Below, in pieces: positions 35,416 to 43,834 of a stretch of 64,000 bases of DNA. The position numbers and the translations under genes are program-made. The notes beneath the pieces are model-generated. The model saw only the letters and a program-made list of their open reading frames with translations. It was not told where the DNA came from and did not search any database. Source of the stretch: Meridianimarinicoccus roseus (GTDB taxonomy: Bacteria > Pseudomonadota > Alphaproteobacteria > Rhodobacterales > Rhodobacteraceae); contig NZ_QGKU01000033.1 in NCBI RefSeq assembly GCF_003172915.1, positions 144,971-208,970 on the forward strand, read 5' to 3'. Every line of letters starts with the position of its first letter. Position 1 is the stretch's first letter.

Positions 35416-37221
35416 TTATTGCGTGATCGGTGCGGCCTTCGCTGCCAGATAAGCGCGCCAGCCGCCGAATGTTCCTATGTCGGTGGCCCCGTCGGTCGCT
35501 GCCGCTTCGCACAGGAACCCTGGCACGCTGCTGCCATCCTCCAGCCGCACCGGTCCAAGGCCAAGCGGCGCCGGGATCTCCGCCAGCAGGCCGCCGATGG
35601 CGGATTTTGGCAAAGCCCAGACCTCCACCGCGATGCTCTGGCCCCCTTCGCCAAGCCGCACCAGTCCCGGCCGTTCGGGCGGGCCGCCCGGCAGCGCGTA
35701 GAACCCGTAGTCCTCCGATGTCCGGGTCGCGGCAAGGAACCGCCCGGCGCGACCGGTCAGCTGGCCGTTCAGTGGCAGGCCCGACATGTGCGCGCCGCAC
35801 ACCGCCAGCGCGATCTCGTCTGCGCCGGGTTGCGCAACCGGGGCAGGGGGTGGGGTGCCAGTCGCCAGCGCCTCGATCCGCAACGCTTCGGCGGCCAGCC
35901 GCCCGTCGCTGCCCGCCGGGCCGATCAGCGTGACCGATCCGGGTCGTCCATCGGCGCGCGGCGCGGCGGGCACCGCGATCGCGGCCAGGTCCATCAGGTT
36001 CACGAAATTGGTGTAGGTGCCAAGGTTGGAGTTGGGCGTGACCGGGTCGGCTTCGAGATCCGCCACGGTGTAGAAGGTCGGGATCGTCGGCACGCACAGC
36101 ATGTCGCAGCCTGCCAGGACAGGCGCGCAGGCTGCGCGCAGCTCGGCCAGCCGGTAGAAGCCGCGGAAAGCATCGGTCGCGCTGAGGGTTTCGGCATTGC
36201 CGACGATCCCGCGCGTGACCGGCAGGATCGCGTCCGGGTCCTCGCGCATCAGCGCTTCGATAACGCTGTGCCGTTCGGCCACCCACGCGCCGTCATAGAG
36301 CATCCGGGCCACGTCGTAGAACGGGGTGAAATCGATCTCCGTCACGATGGCCCCGGCATCCTTCAGCGCGGCGACGGTCGCGGCGAAGGCATCGCGCTGC
36401 ACCGTATCGCCCAGAAAGACGATACTGGTGGCGTCGGGGATCGCGATGCGCGGGGCGGGCAAAGGCGCGGGCAAGGGCGGTGCCGGGACGGGTCGGGAAT
36501 AGGCGTCGGCGGGATCGACGCCCGCCGCCACGGTGAAGACGGCATGGGCGTCCGCGACATAGCGGGCGAAGATCGACACGGTGTCGAGCGTTCTGCAGGC
36601 CGGAACCACACCGCTTGCCGACAGCGCGCCAAGAGTGGGTTTCAGCCCGGTGATGCCGTTCAGCGCAGCGGGCACGCGGCCTGACCCTGCGGTGTCGGTG
36701 CCAAGCGCGAAGGGCACGATGCCGTGCCCGACGATCACGCCAGACCCGCCCGAGGACCCGCCCGGCACGATGTCGGGGTCGAGCGCGTTGCGCGGCGCGC
36801 CGTAGGGGGTGCGCACCCCCACGAGGCCGGTGGCGAACTGGTCGAGATTGGTCTTGCCCAAGGGGATCGCGCCAGCCGCGCGCAGGCGGGCCACGACGAA
36901 GGCATCGGCCTTCGGCGCATAGCTCCAGGCCGGGCAGGCGGCGGAGGTTGGCATTCCGGCCACGTCGATATTGTCCTTCACCGCGAAGGGAACGCCCCAG
37001 AGCGGCAGATCCGGGTCGAACGGTCCCAGCGCGTCTGCGGCCTCCATAAGGTCGGCCTCCGGCGGCAGGTGGATGAAGATGCCTGGATCTCCCACATCGG
37101 CCAGGCGCGCAAGGCATTCGGCCATCACCGCCCGCGCCGTGACCCCGCGCGCATAGGCGTTGCGCAGGGCTGTCAGGGTAAAGGGCAGGTCCGCGAGCGG
37201 GCGGTTCTGGGCGTCTTTCAT
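35416..37221 (-). CDS. atzF: Allophanate hydrolase AtzF
   Basis: This 601-residue amidase-signature enzyme has the Ser-cisSer-Lys triad at K82 (VKDNIDVAG), S156 (VPGGSSGGS) and S180 (TDTAGSGRVPA). These sit a constant nine residues before the AtzF numbering I recall from Pseudomonas sp. ADP (91, 165, 189). After the amidase domain (to about 450) follows the smaller AtzF C-terminal domain (GADEIALAVCGAHMSGLPLNGQL and EDYGFYALPGGPPERPGL). Allophanate hydrolase converts allophanate to two ammonia and two CO2 in the cytoplasm and completes biuret degradation. It lies 25 bases downstream of the Dpp-type ABC ATPase, in the same direction. No urea carboxylase gene accompanies it, so allophanate probably comes from biuret. 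The start MKDAQ at 37221 is preferred over a longer upstream extension. Confidence 0.92.
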   Translation of the reverse strand: MKDAQNRPLADLPFTLTALRNAYARGVTARAVMAECLARLADVGDPGIFIHLPPEADLMEAADALGPFDPDLPLWGVPFAVKDNIDVAGMPTSAACPAWSYAPKADAFVVARLRAAGAIPLGKTNLDQFATGLVGVRTPYGAPRNALDPDIVPGGSSGGSGVIVGHGIVPFALGTDTAGSGRVPAALNGITGLKPTLGALSASGVVPACRTLDTVSIFARYVADAHAVFTVAAGVDPADAYSRPVPAPPLPAPLPAPRIAIPDATSIVFLGDTVQRDAFAATVAALKDAGAIVTEIDFTPFYDVARMLYDGAWVAERHSVIEALMREDPDAILPVTRGIVGNAETLSATDAFRGFYRLAELRAACAPVLAGCDMLCVPTIPTFYTVADLEADPVTPNSNLGTYTNFVNLMDLAAIAVPAAPRADGRPGSVTLIGPAGSDGRLAAEALRIEALATGTPPPAPVAQPGADEIALAVCGAHMSGLPLNGQLTGRAGRFLAATRTSEDYGFYALPGGPPERPGLVRLGEGGQSIAVEVWALPKSAIGGLLAEIPAPLGLGPVRLEDGSSVPGFLCEAAATDGATDIGTFGGWRAYLAAKAAPITQ

Positions 37222-37246
37222 GATGCGGTCTTCTCTTGCTTGGCGG

Positions 37247-38914
37247 TCATTCGGCGGCGCGGTCGGGCGCTTGCGGCGATCTGGGGGCGGAAGGCGGCTT
37301 CGGCGCGGCCCCAAGCAGCGCGCGGGTATAGGGATGCGCGGGCGCATCCATCACCTGCGCGGCTGGTCCGGCTTCCACGATCTCGCCGCCCTGCATAACG
37401 ATCACCTCGTCGCACAGAAGCCGCACGACGTTCAGATCGTGACTCACGAATAGGTAGCTCATGCCGAGCCGGGTGCGCAGGTCCGCCAGCAGGTTCAGCA
37501 CCACCGCCTGGATCGACACGTCAAGCGCGGCGGTCGGTTCGTCGAGGATCAGCAGGCGCGGATCGGTGGCGATCGCGCGCGCAATGCCGACGCGCGCCTT
37601 CTGCCCGCCCGACAACTGGTGCGGAAAACGGTCCAGCAGTCCTGCGGGCAGGCCGGTCATCGCGGCCAGTTCCTCCACCCGCGCGCGCCGCGCGGCGCCG
37701 TCCAGTGTGGTCAGCCGACGCAGCGGTTCGCCGATCGTGTCGCGCGCAGTGTGGCGCGGGTTAAGGCTGTCGGTCGCGTCCTGGAACACCATCTGGATCG
37801 CGCCGCGCAGCGGATTGCGCGCGAAGCGATCGGCGGGGATCGCGCCGATATCCTGCCCGTCGAACAGAATGCGCCCCGCGCTCGGGTCCAGCAGCCGTAC
37901 CAGCATGGATGAGGTCGTGGATTTGCCGCAGCCCGATTCGCCCACCAGACCGACACTCGCGCCCTGCCGGATGGTGAAATCGATGCCTTTGACCGCATGC
38001 ACCGGGCCGGACTTGCCCGTATAGGTCTTGGTCAGCCCCTGCACCTCCAGCAGCGGAGTGTTTGAGACGGCGTGTGGCACCAGCGGTGTGCGCGCCTCGG
38101 CAGGCAACAGCGCGCGCAGATCGGCACCGGGACGGGGCGTCGCGTCCACCAGCCGGGCGGTATAGGGATGACGCGGGCGCGCGAATACGTCCGCCGCCGC
38201 GCCCGTCTCCACGATCTCGCCGTCCTTCATCACCGCCAACCGGTCGCAATATTCCGCCGCGAGGCCAAGGTCATGGGTGATCAGGATCGACGACATGCCG
38301 CGCGCACGAATGAGGTCGCGGGTAAGATCCATCACCGCCTTCTGCGTCGTGATGTCGAGTCCGGTCGTCGGTTCGTCGGCGATCAGCAGCTTGGGATCGC
38401 AGGCTAGCGCGATGGCGATCACGACCCGCTGGCACATCCCGCCCGACAACTCGAAGGGGTAGGCGTCATAGCGCGCCTCGGGATCGTTGATGCGCACATC
38501 CGCCAGCGCCTTGATCGCCTTCGCGCGTGCGTCCTGGCGGCTGGCGCGGCCATGCTGGCGCAGCACGTCCTCGATCTGATGGCCGACCTTGCGGATCGGG
38601 TTCAGTGCCGCGCGCGGGTTCTGGAAGATCATCGAGATTTCGCGCCCGCGGATGTCGCGCATGCCCCGTTCCGACGCTGCGCGCAGGTCGATCCCGCCAT
38701 AGGTCACGCCGCCCGTGCGGATCGTTCCGCCCGCATCGAGGATGCGCAGCAGCGCGTAGGATGTCACGGACTTGCCCGACCCCGACTCGCCCACGATACC
38801 CAGCGTCTCGCCCCGAGCCAGCGCGAAGCTGATCCCGCGCACCGCTTTCACCTCGCCCCGACGGGTGCGGAAACTGACGGCAAGGTCGTTCACGGACAGC
38901 AGCTTTGGGGCCAT
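37247..38914 (-). CDS. Dpp/Opp-type ABC transporter ATPase, two fused ATPase domains
   Basis: This 555-residue fusion of the DppD and DppF-like ATPases has two P-loops (GESGSGKSVTSYALLR and GESGCGKSTTSSMLVRL) and two signatures (LSGGMCQRVVIAIALACDP and LSGGQKARVGIARAIATDP). Each half ends in a peptide-importer C-terminal segment such as PRHPYTARLVDATPRPGADLR. The ATG at 38914 comes right after the permease stop region. Order in the operon is binding protein, permease, permease, ATPase, atzF. Peptide-type importers are also used for opines and small amides, so the substrate here is probably a nitrogen-rich compound. Confidence 0.94.
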   Translation of the reverse strand: MAPKLLSVNDLAVSFRTRRGEVKAVRGISFALARGETLGIVGESGSGKSVTSYALLRILDAGGTIRTGGVTYGGIDLRAASERGMRDIRGREISMIFQNPRAALNPIRKVGHQIEDVLRQHGRASRQDARAKAIKALADVRINDPEARYDAYPFELSGGMCQRVVIAIALACDPKLLIADEPTTGLDITTQKAVMDLTRDLIRARGMSSILITHDLGLAAEYCDRLAVMKDGEIVETGAAADVFARPRHPYTARLVDATPRPGADLRALLPAEARTPLVPHAVSNTPLLEVQGLTKTYTGKSGPVHAVKGIDFTIRQGASVGLVGESGCGKSTTSSMLVRLLDPSAGRILFDGQDIGAIPADRFARNPLRGAIQMVFQDATDSLNPRHTARDTIGEPLRRLTTLDGAARRARVEELAAMTGLPAGLLDRFPHQLSGGQKARVGIARAIATDPRLLILDEPTAALDVSIQAVVLNLLADLRTRLGMSYLFVSHDLNVVRLLCDEVIVMQGGEIVEAGPAAQVMDAPAHPYTRALLGAAPKPPSAPRSPQAPDRAAE

Positions 38915-38915
38915 G

Positions 38916-39788
38916 TCAGGTCCTCCGGCGGGGGTCGACAAGGTCGCGCAGACCGTCACCCATCAGGTTGAAGGTGAAAACCGCCAGCATCAGCCACAAG
39001 CCGGGGAACAGTGCGACCCACCACTGGCCCGAGACGATGAAATTCGCGCCCTCGGCCACCATGATGCCCCATTCCGGCGTTGGCGGGCGCACGCCGAGCC
39101 CGATGAAGGACAGCCCCGCCGCGTTCAGGATCGCCCAGCCGAGGTTTAGAGAGACCTGCACCATCATCGGCGGCAGCGCATTGGGGAAAATGTGGAATGC
39201 GACCACCCGCAGGTGCGAATTGCCCGCCAGCCGAGCAGCCTGCGCAAAGCCAGCCTCGCGGCGAATGTTGACCTCGGCCCGCACGAGGCGCGCGTAGAAC
39301 GGGATGTTGATGATCGCCGTGGCATAGATGATGTTTTCGACAGTGTTTCCAAGCGCGGCCACGATGCCCATCGCCAGCACGAACAGTGGAAAGGCCATGA
39401 TCGTGTCGAAGATGCGGTTCAGCACCACGTCCCACCAGCCGCCCCAATAGCCGGCGACGGCGCCCAGCACCGCGCCGATCACGAAGGACAGCGCGACTGC
39501 AGCGACCGAGATGGTCAGGTCCAGCCGCGTCGCCACGATCACCCGGCTGAACACGTCGCGGCCAAGGCTGTCGGTGCCGAACCAGTGGTCAAAGCTTGGA
39601 GGTTGCAGCGCACGGGCGGCGTTGGTCGCCAGCGGGTCGTGCGGCACGAGGTAAGGACCGATCAGCGCCGACAGCACGAAGAAGGCGCACAGCGCGAAGG
39701 CGATCAGGGTCACCGGATTGTCCCGCAGCACGTAGACGAGATGTGCGCGCGCCGAATTGGAGTGCGAGGGGGCGGGTGCGTCGGTCAT
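38916..39788 (-). CDS. Dpp/Opp-type ABC transporter permease (DppC-like)
   Basis: This 290-residue DppC-type permease has an early hydrophobic helix (VTLIAFALCAFFVLSALIGPY), the LGTD-type block FGTDSLGRDVFSRVIVATRLDLTIS, and the EAA cytoplasmic loop LVRAEVNIRREAGFAQAARLAGNS. It overlaps the upstream permease by 4 bases and sits 1 base before the ATPase start. Confidence 0.94.
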   Translation of the reverse strand: MTDAPAPSHSNSARAHLVYVLRDNPVTLIAFALCAFFVLSALIGPYLVPHDPLATNAARALQPPSFDHWFGTDSLGRDVFSRVIVATRLDLTISVAAVALSFVIGAVLGAVAGYWGGWWDVVLNRIFDTIMAFPLFVLAMGIVAALGNTVENIIYATAIINIPFYARLVRAEVNIRREAGFAQAARLAGNSHLRVVAFHIFPNALPPMMVQVSLNLGWAILNAAGLSFIGLGVRPPTPEWGIMVAEGANFIVSGQWWVALFPGLWLMLAVFTFNLMGDGLRDLVDPRRRT

Positions 39789-40810
39789 TTGCCCGCGAAC
39801 CCGATGCGCGGATCGATCAGCGCGTAGCTGAGGTCGATCAGCAGGTTGAGGATCACGAACAGCACGGCCATCGCCAGAACGAAGCCCTGGACCGCCGCGT
39901 AGTCGGACGCCACCAGCGCCTCCACCGCATAGGATCCGATGCCGGGCCAGGCGAAGACCTTCTCCACCAGCACGTTCGCGCCCAGCACGAAGGAAAACAC
40001 CATGCCCAGTGTCGTGACGACGGGCAGCAGCGCGTTGCGGAAGGCATAGCCGTAGAGCACCTTGCGTGGCGTCAGCCCTGCGGCCCGCGCGGTGCGGATG
40101 TAATCCGACGAAAGCGCGGTCAGCATTGCCGCGCGGGTCATGCGGGCGATCGGGGCAAGGGTGAACAGGGCCAGCGTCGCGGCGGGCAGCGCCAGTTGGC
40201 GCAGGGCGGCGAAAAATGTCTCAGCGTCGCCTGCAAGCAAGCTGTCGATCAGGTAGAACCCGGTGACCTGCGGTGGTGGCAGGTAGATGAAATCAAGCCG
40301 CCCCAAGGGCGAGGGCGCCCAACCCAAAAGGTAGTAGAACACGTAGATCAGAAGAACGCCGGTGAAGAAGGTCGGCAGCGAGACGCCCGCCGTGACCAGC
40401 ACCCGGCACAGGTGATCAACCCAAGAACCTTGCCGTACCGCCGCCCACACGCCCAGTGGCACCGCGATGAGGCAGGACAGCAGCAGCGCGCTCAGCGTCA
40501 GTTCCAGTGAGGCCGGCAGCCGCTCCGCAAGGTCGGTCAGCACTGGCCGCCCGGTTCCCACCGACCGGCCGAGATCGCCCCGAAACAGATCGCCCACGTA
40601 GATCGCGAACTGTTCGGGCAGCGATTTGTCGAGGCCTAGTTTCACGCGCGTCGCCTCGATTGACTCCGCGTCGGCCATCACGCCTGCGAAATAGGCCGCC
40701 GGGTCGCCGGGCAGGGCGCGGGTCAGCAGGAAGCTGATCAGCACAACCCCGAACAGCACCGGCAGGGTCTGCGCGATGCGCAGACCCAGGGCGACGGCGC
40801 GGCCCCTCAT
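39785..40810 (-). CDS. Dpp/Opp-type ABC transporter permease (DppB-like)
   Basis: This 341-residue DppB-type permease has the N-terminal helix TLPVLFGVVLISFLLTRALPGDPA, ALPAATLALFTLAPIARMTRAAMLTALSSDYIRTARAAGL (the EAA-type loop) and a final block (YALIDPRIGF). It overlaps the binding-protein gene and the DppC gene by 4 bases each, so the four transporter genes are translationally coupled. Confidence 0.94.
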   Translation of the reverse strand: MRGRAVALGLRIAQTLPVLFGVVLISFLLTRALPGDPAAYFAGVMADAESIEATRVKLGLDKSLPEQFAIYVGDLFRGDLGRSVGTGRPVLTDLAERLPASLELTLSALLLSCLIAVPLGVWAAVRQGSWVDHLCRVLVTAGVSLPTFFTGVLLIYVFYYLLGWAPSPLGRLDFIYLPPPQVTGFYLIDSLLAGDAETFFAALRQLALPAATLALFTLAPIARMTRAAMLTALSSDYIRTARAAGLTPRKVLYGYAFRNALLPVVTTLGMVFSFVLGANVLVEKVFAWPGIGSYAVEALVASDYAAVQGFVLAMAVLFVILNLLIDLSYALIDPRIGFAGK

Positions 40811-42417
40811 GTGCTGGCGCGGGTCAGCGGGCGGGCGTCAAGCTGCCGGTGGAACCAGAATTCGTAGCCCGCCGCGCCGTTCATCGCCACGTTCAGCGCG
40901 GGCTGGTAGAGCGGGATGCGCGGCAGGTCTTCGATCGCGATCTCGAACATCCGCTTGAGCTTGGGCGCATAGTCGGGATGGTCTGTCGGCATGTGCAGCG
41001 TTTCGTTGGTCAGCGTCTCGACCTCCTCGTTGTAGTAGTTCGAGGAATTGAACAGCCGGTCCTTCTGGTAGGCCCAGAAGAAGTAGTAGTCGGGTGTGTC
41101 CAGCCAGCCGCCGAAATTCTCCAGGTGCATCGGCAGGGTCTTTTCCACAAGCGCGGCGGTGCGCCAGTTGGCGCCGGGGATCTTCTCCAGCGTCACGGCG
41201 ATGCCCAGCGGCGCCAGCGCCTCCTGGATCAGAAGCGCTGTCGGCTCCATCCAGCTTGCAAGACCTAGGCTGATGGAAAGCGGGACCTCGAACCCGTCCG
41301 GAAAACCGGAAGCGGCCATGTGTTCCTTAGCCTTGTCGATGTCGGTGGCATATGGGAACGCACGCGGCCAGGCGATGTCGGAGATTTCCGTCTCTCCGCC
41401 CCACAGCGGCTTGCCCCGCCCGTAGGCCGCCGTCTGGAAGATCGCCTCGTAGGGGATCGCATAGGCGATGGCCTTGCGCACGTCAGGGTCGCGGAATGGC
41501 TCGAAGATGGTGTTCAACGCGACGCAATGGATGCAGTTGGCGATGGGCGTGGAATGGACCGTCAATTCGTCCGCCAGTTCGGCGGCGTCGCGGTCGGGGA
41601 TGCCGAACGACATCTGCACGTCTCCCCGTTCGATCAACGCGCGGCGCGTGGCCTGGCTGGGCACTTCGCGGACGATCACGCGCTGCACGGCGGGCAGGGG
41701 GCCTCCGGTCCAGTCATCGTTGCGTTCATAGACAAGCTGCTGGCCCTGATCCCAGCGCGCGACCTTGAAGGCGCCCGACCCGGCCGGGGTCGTATGCAGG
41801 TATTCCATCGCCCACGGGTCGTCCTCGGTCGCGTTGGCGATGGCCACCTTCGAATTGATCACGAAAGGCACCGGCACGGCAAGGTCGGGCAGCGCCAGTT
41901 TGGACGGGAAGTCCAGCGTGATCTGGAAGCGGCCATCCTCCAGCGCGGCGAACTGCTCGGGCCGGTTCAGCCCGCCAGCCTTCATCTGCACGGTCGGGAA
42001 GCCGCCGACCGATACCGCCCGGTCGAAGGACCATTTCACATCCTCGGCCGTCACCGGCGTGCCGTCCCAGAATTTCGCCTCTGGCTTGATCGTGAAAGTG
42101 ATCGTCAGCCCGTCGTCGGAAATTTCCCAGCTTTCGGCAAGCTCGGGTTCCAGAACGGAATAGTCGAAGGACATTTCGCCCGACGGCATCTGCTTGCGCC
42201 CGAAGGTCACCAGCCTGTCATAACAGTTCACCGCCACTTGGTAGCTCGCCCGGTTCGTGCCGACCCTGTGCAGATCGAGGCTGTTGATCGTCTCGCCCGA
42301 CACTACGACCAGCGTTTCGCTGGCCTGCGCGCTGGCGGGCAGGACCTTCAGGAATGGCAGCAGGGCTGCGCTGGCGGCCCCAGTCTTCAGAAAAGTGCGG
42401 CGGGTGGGAGATGTCAT
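40807..42417 (-). CDS. ABC transporter substrate-binding protein (family 5, Dpp/Opp type), Tat-exported
   Basis: This 536-residue extracellular solute-binding protein of family 5 has a Tat signal SPTRRTFLKTGAASAALLPFL ending near LPASAQA. Typical family blocks are LEPELAESWEISDDGLTITFTIKPEAKFWDGTPVTAEDVKWSFDR and DVRKAIAYAIPYEAIF. ATG 42417 is chosen for the signal peptide; ATG 42429 is possible. It is the first gene of the atzF operon and divergent from the LysR gene. It probably binds a peptide-like or amide nitrogen compound. Confidence 0.93.
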   Translation of the reverse strand: MTSPTRRTFLKTGAASAALLPFLKVLPASAQASETLVVVSGETINSLDLHRVGTNRASYQVAVNCYDRLVTFGRKQMPSGEMSFDYSVLEPELAESWEISDDGLTITFTIKPEAKFWDGTPVTAEDVKWSFDRAVSVGGFPTVQMKAGGLNRPEQFAALEDGRFQITLDFPSKLALPDLAVPVPFVINSKVAIANATEDDPWAMEYLHTTPAGSGAFKVARWDQGQQLVYERNDDWTGGPLPAVQRVIVREVPSQATRRALIERGDVQMSFGIPDRDAAELADELTVHSTPIANCIHCVALNTIFEPFRDPDVRKAIAYAIPYEAIFQTAAYGRGKPLWGGETEISDIAWPRAFPYATDIDKAKEHMAASGFPDGFEVPLSISLGLASWMEPTALLIQEALAPLGIAVTLEKIPGANWRTAALVEKTLPMHLENFGGWLDTPDYYFFWAYQKDRLFNSSNYYNEEVETLTNETLHMPTDHPDYAPKLKRMFEIAIEDLPRIPLYQPALNVAMNGAAGYEFWFHRQLDARPLTRAST

Positions 42418-42518
42418 TGGCGGCTCCATGTCAGGAAAGGGCGGTCGTGCGCGACCTGTCGTTGCCCTCAGCATGGCGCTATCCGTGCTGTTCCGGAAAT
42501 GCTATTATTTCAACAGAC

Positions 42519-42537
42519 CGGTGCACGCCATGCACCG
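42519..42537. promoter_or_regulatory. Palindromic candidate LysR binding site
   Basis: CGGTGCACGCCATGCACCG has perfect 7-base arms with a 5-base spacer, 12 bases before the LysR ATG, in the 132-base gap shared with the divergent atzF/importer operon. A similar TGCA pair precedes the paralogous LysR gene at 17398. Confidence 0.5.
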
Positions 42538-42549
42538 CAAGGGGGCGCG

Positions 42550-43464
42550 ATGCGGCATCTGGAAACCTTTCGCCTGATCGCGGCGGTGGCGCGCGCCGGA
42601 TCGATCCGCAAGGCGGCGGAGGATGCCAACATCACCGCCTCGGCGCTGAACCGCCGCATCGCGCGGTTCGAGGACGAGTTCGGTGCGCCGATCTTCGAAC
42701 GCCTGTCACGCGGCGTGCGGCTGAACCCGGCCGGAGAGCTTGTACTGCAGCATTTTCGCGCCCAGCAATCCGACCTGCAGCGCCTGCAAAGCCAGGTCGC
42801 CGACTTGTCGGGCATCCGGCGCGGTCACGTCGCCATTGCATGCAGTCAGGCGCTGCTGCCGTATTTCCTGCCGCGCCAGATCGCGCTCTATCGTCGGGCG
42901 CATCCGGGGGTCACCTTCAGTGTCAACGTGCGCGACCGTGAGCAGGCGGAACAGGATCTTGCCGGGTTCGCAAGCGATCTCGCGCTGGTGTTCGAACCTG
43001 TGCATCTCGTGGATTTCGAAGTGCTGCACGCGGTGCCGCAGCCCGTCTGCGCGGTGCTGGCCGAAGGCCATCCGCTGGCGCACAAGGCTGAATTGCGGCT
43101 GCGGGACTGCCTCGATCAACCGCATACCGCGCCCTCTCTGCAATACGGGGTGCGCGCGCTGCTGGACGCAGCGGCCAAGCGCACCGGGCGGCGGGTGGCA
43201 CCGGTACTGGAAACCGAATCCTTCGAACTGATCCGGCACTATGTGCTGCACGAGGCGTTGGTAGGCTTCCAGATCGGCATCGGGCTGGAGCCGGGCCACG
43301 GCATCGTCGCACGCCCCATCGCGACCCGGGACGTGCCGCCCGGCCACCTGCTTCTAGGGCAGATGAAGGGGCGGGCGCTGCCCGTGGCTTCGGCGCGGTT
43401 CGCCCAGCAGATCGCCACCTCGCTGGAGGCGGGACAGGCGGCCGCCGCCGCTCAGGCTTCGTAA
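42550..43464 (+). CDS. LysR-family transcriptional regulator of the allophanate hydrolase/importer operon
   Basis: This 304-residue LysR-type regulator has an HTH at residues 1-60 (AGSIRKAAEDANITASALNRRIARFEDEFGAPIFERL) and an effector domain with IRRGHVAIACSQALLPYFLPRQIALYRR. It shares roughly half its residues with the LysR regulator at 17398, including the MRHL start, the ERLxRGVRL segment and the RRGHVxxACSQALLPY block. The ATG at 42550 has an AAGGGGG ribosome-binding site. It is divergent from the Dpp-type importer/atzF operon. The last codons overlap the convergent small gene by 13 bases. Confidence 0.92.
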   Translation: MRHLETFRLIAAVARAGSIRKAAEDANITASALNRRIARFEDEFGAPIFERLSRGVRLNPAGELVLQHFRAQQSDLQRLQSQVADLSGIRRGHVAIACSQALLPYFLPRQIALYRRAHPGVTFSVNVRDREQAEQDLAGFASDLALVFEPVHLVDFEVLHAVPQPVCAVLAEGHPLAHKAELRLRDCLDQPHTAPSLQYGVRALLDAAAKRTGRRVAPVLETESFELIRHYVLHEALVGFQIGIGLEPGHGIVARPIATRDVPPGHLLLGQMKGRALPVASARFAQQIATSLEAGQAAAAAQAS

Positions 43465-43634
43465 TAGGCGAACATCTGTTCCAGCGCGTCAGGCGCTTCG
43501 GCGTCGCGTGCGGGAAGGGCGGCGGGCGCAGCGTGATCGGGTCGGAAATACGCCTGCGCTTCCAGCGCGTCCGCGACGGCGGGCGCGTTGGCGGTCCGGC
43601 GCAGGGCAGTGAAGTCGGGAGTGGTGAGGGTCAT
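43452..43634 (-). CDS. Small conserved-looking protein of unknown function
   Basis: This 60-residue protein starts MTLTTPDFTALRRTANAPAV and ends ALEQMFAYYEA. It has its own ribosome-binding-like GGATG upstream of the start, and its composition is natural (not arginine-heavy like shadow frames). I recall short Rhodobacteraceae proteins with a similar LEQMxAYxEA end but know no function. Its 3' end overlaps the convergent LysR gene by 13 bases. Confidence 0.55.
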   Translation of the reverse strand: MTLTTPDFTALRRTANAPAVADALEAQAYFRPDHAAPAALPARDAEAPDALEQMFAYYEA

Positions 43635-43834
43635 GGCAACATCCTTTCAGGCCACCCAGTTAGGCCCCGTCACGGCCTGCCGCACCCGCCAAAAGGGCAA
43701 GCCCGCCATACGCAATGTGCATGCCGCCGCATACCGCCACGGCATCTGCGCGGAACCCACGCGCCGTGCCGATCGCCTCTAGGCCGCCGCGCCACCAGCC
43801 GCTAGAAAAAGGGCGAACCCTATCGGAGCTTGCC

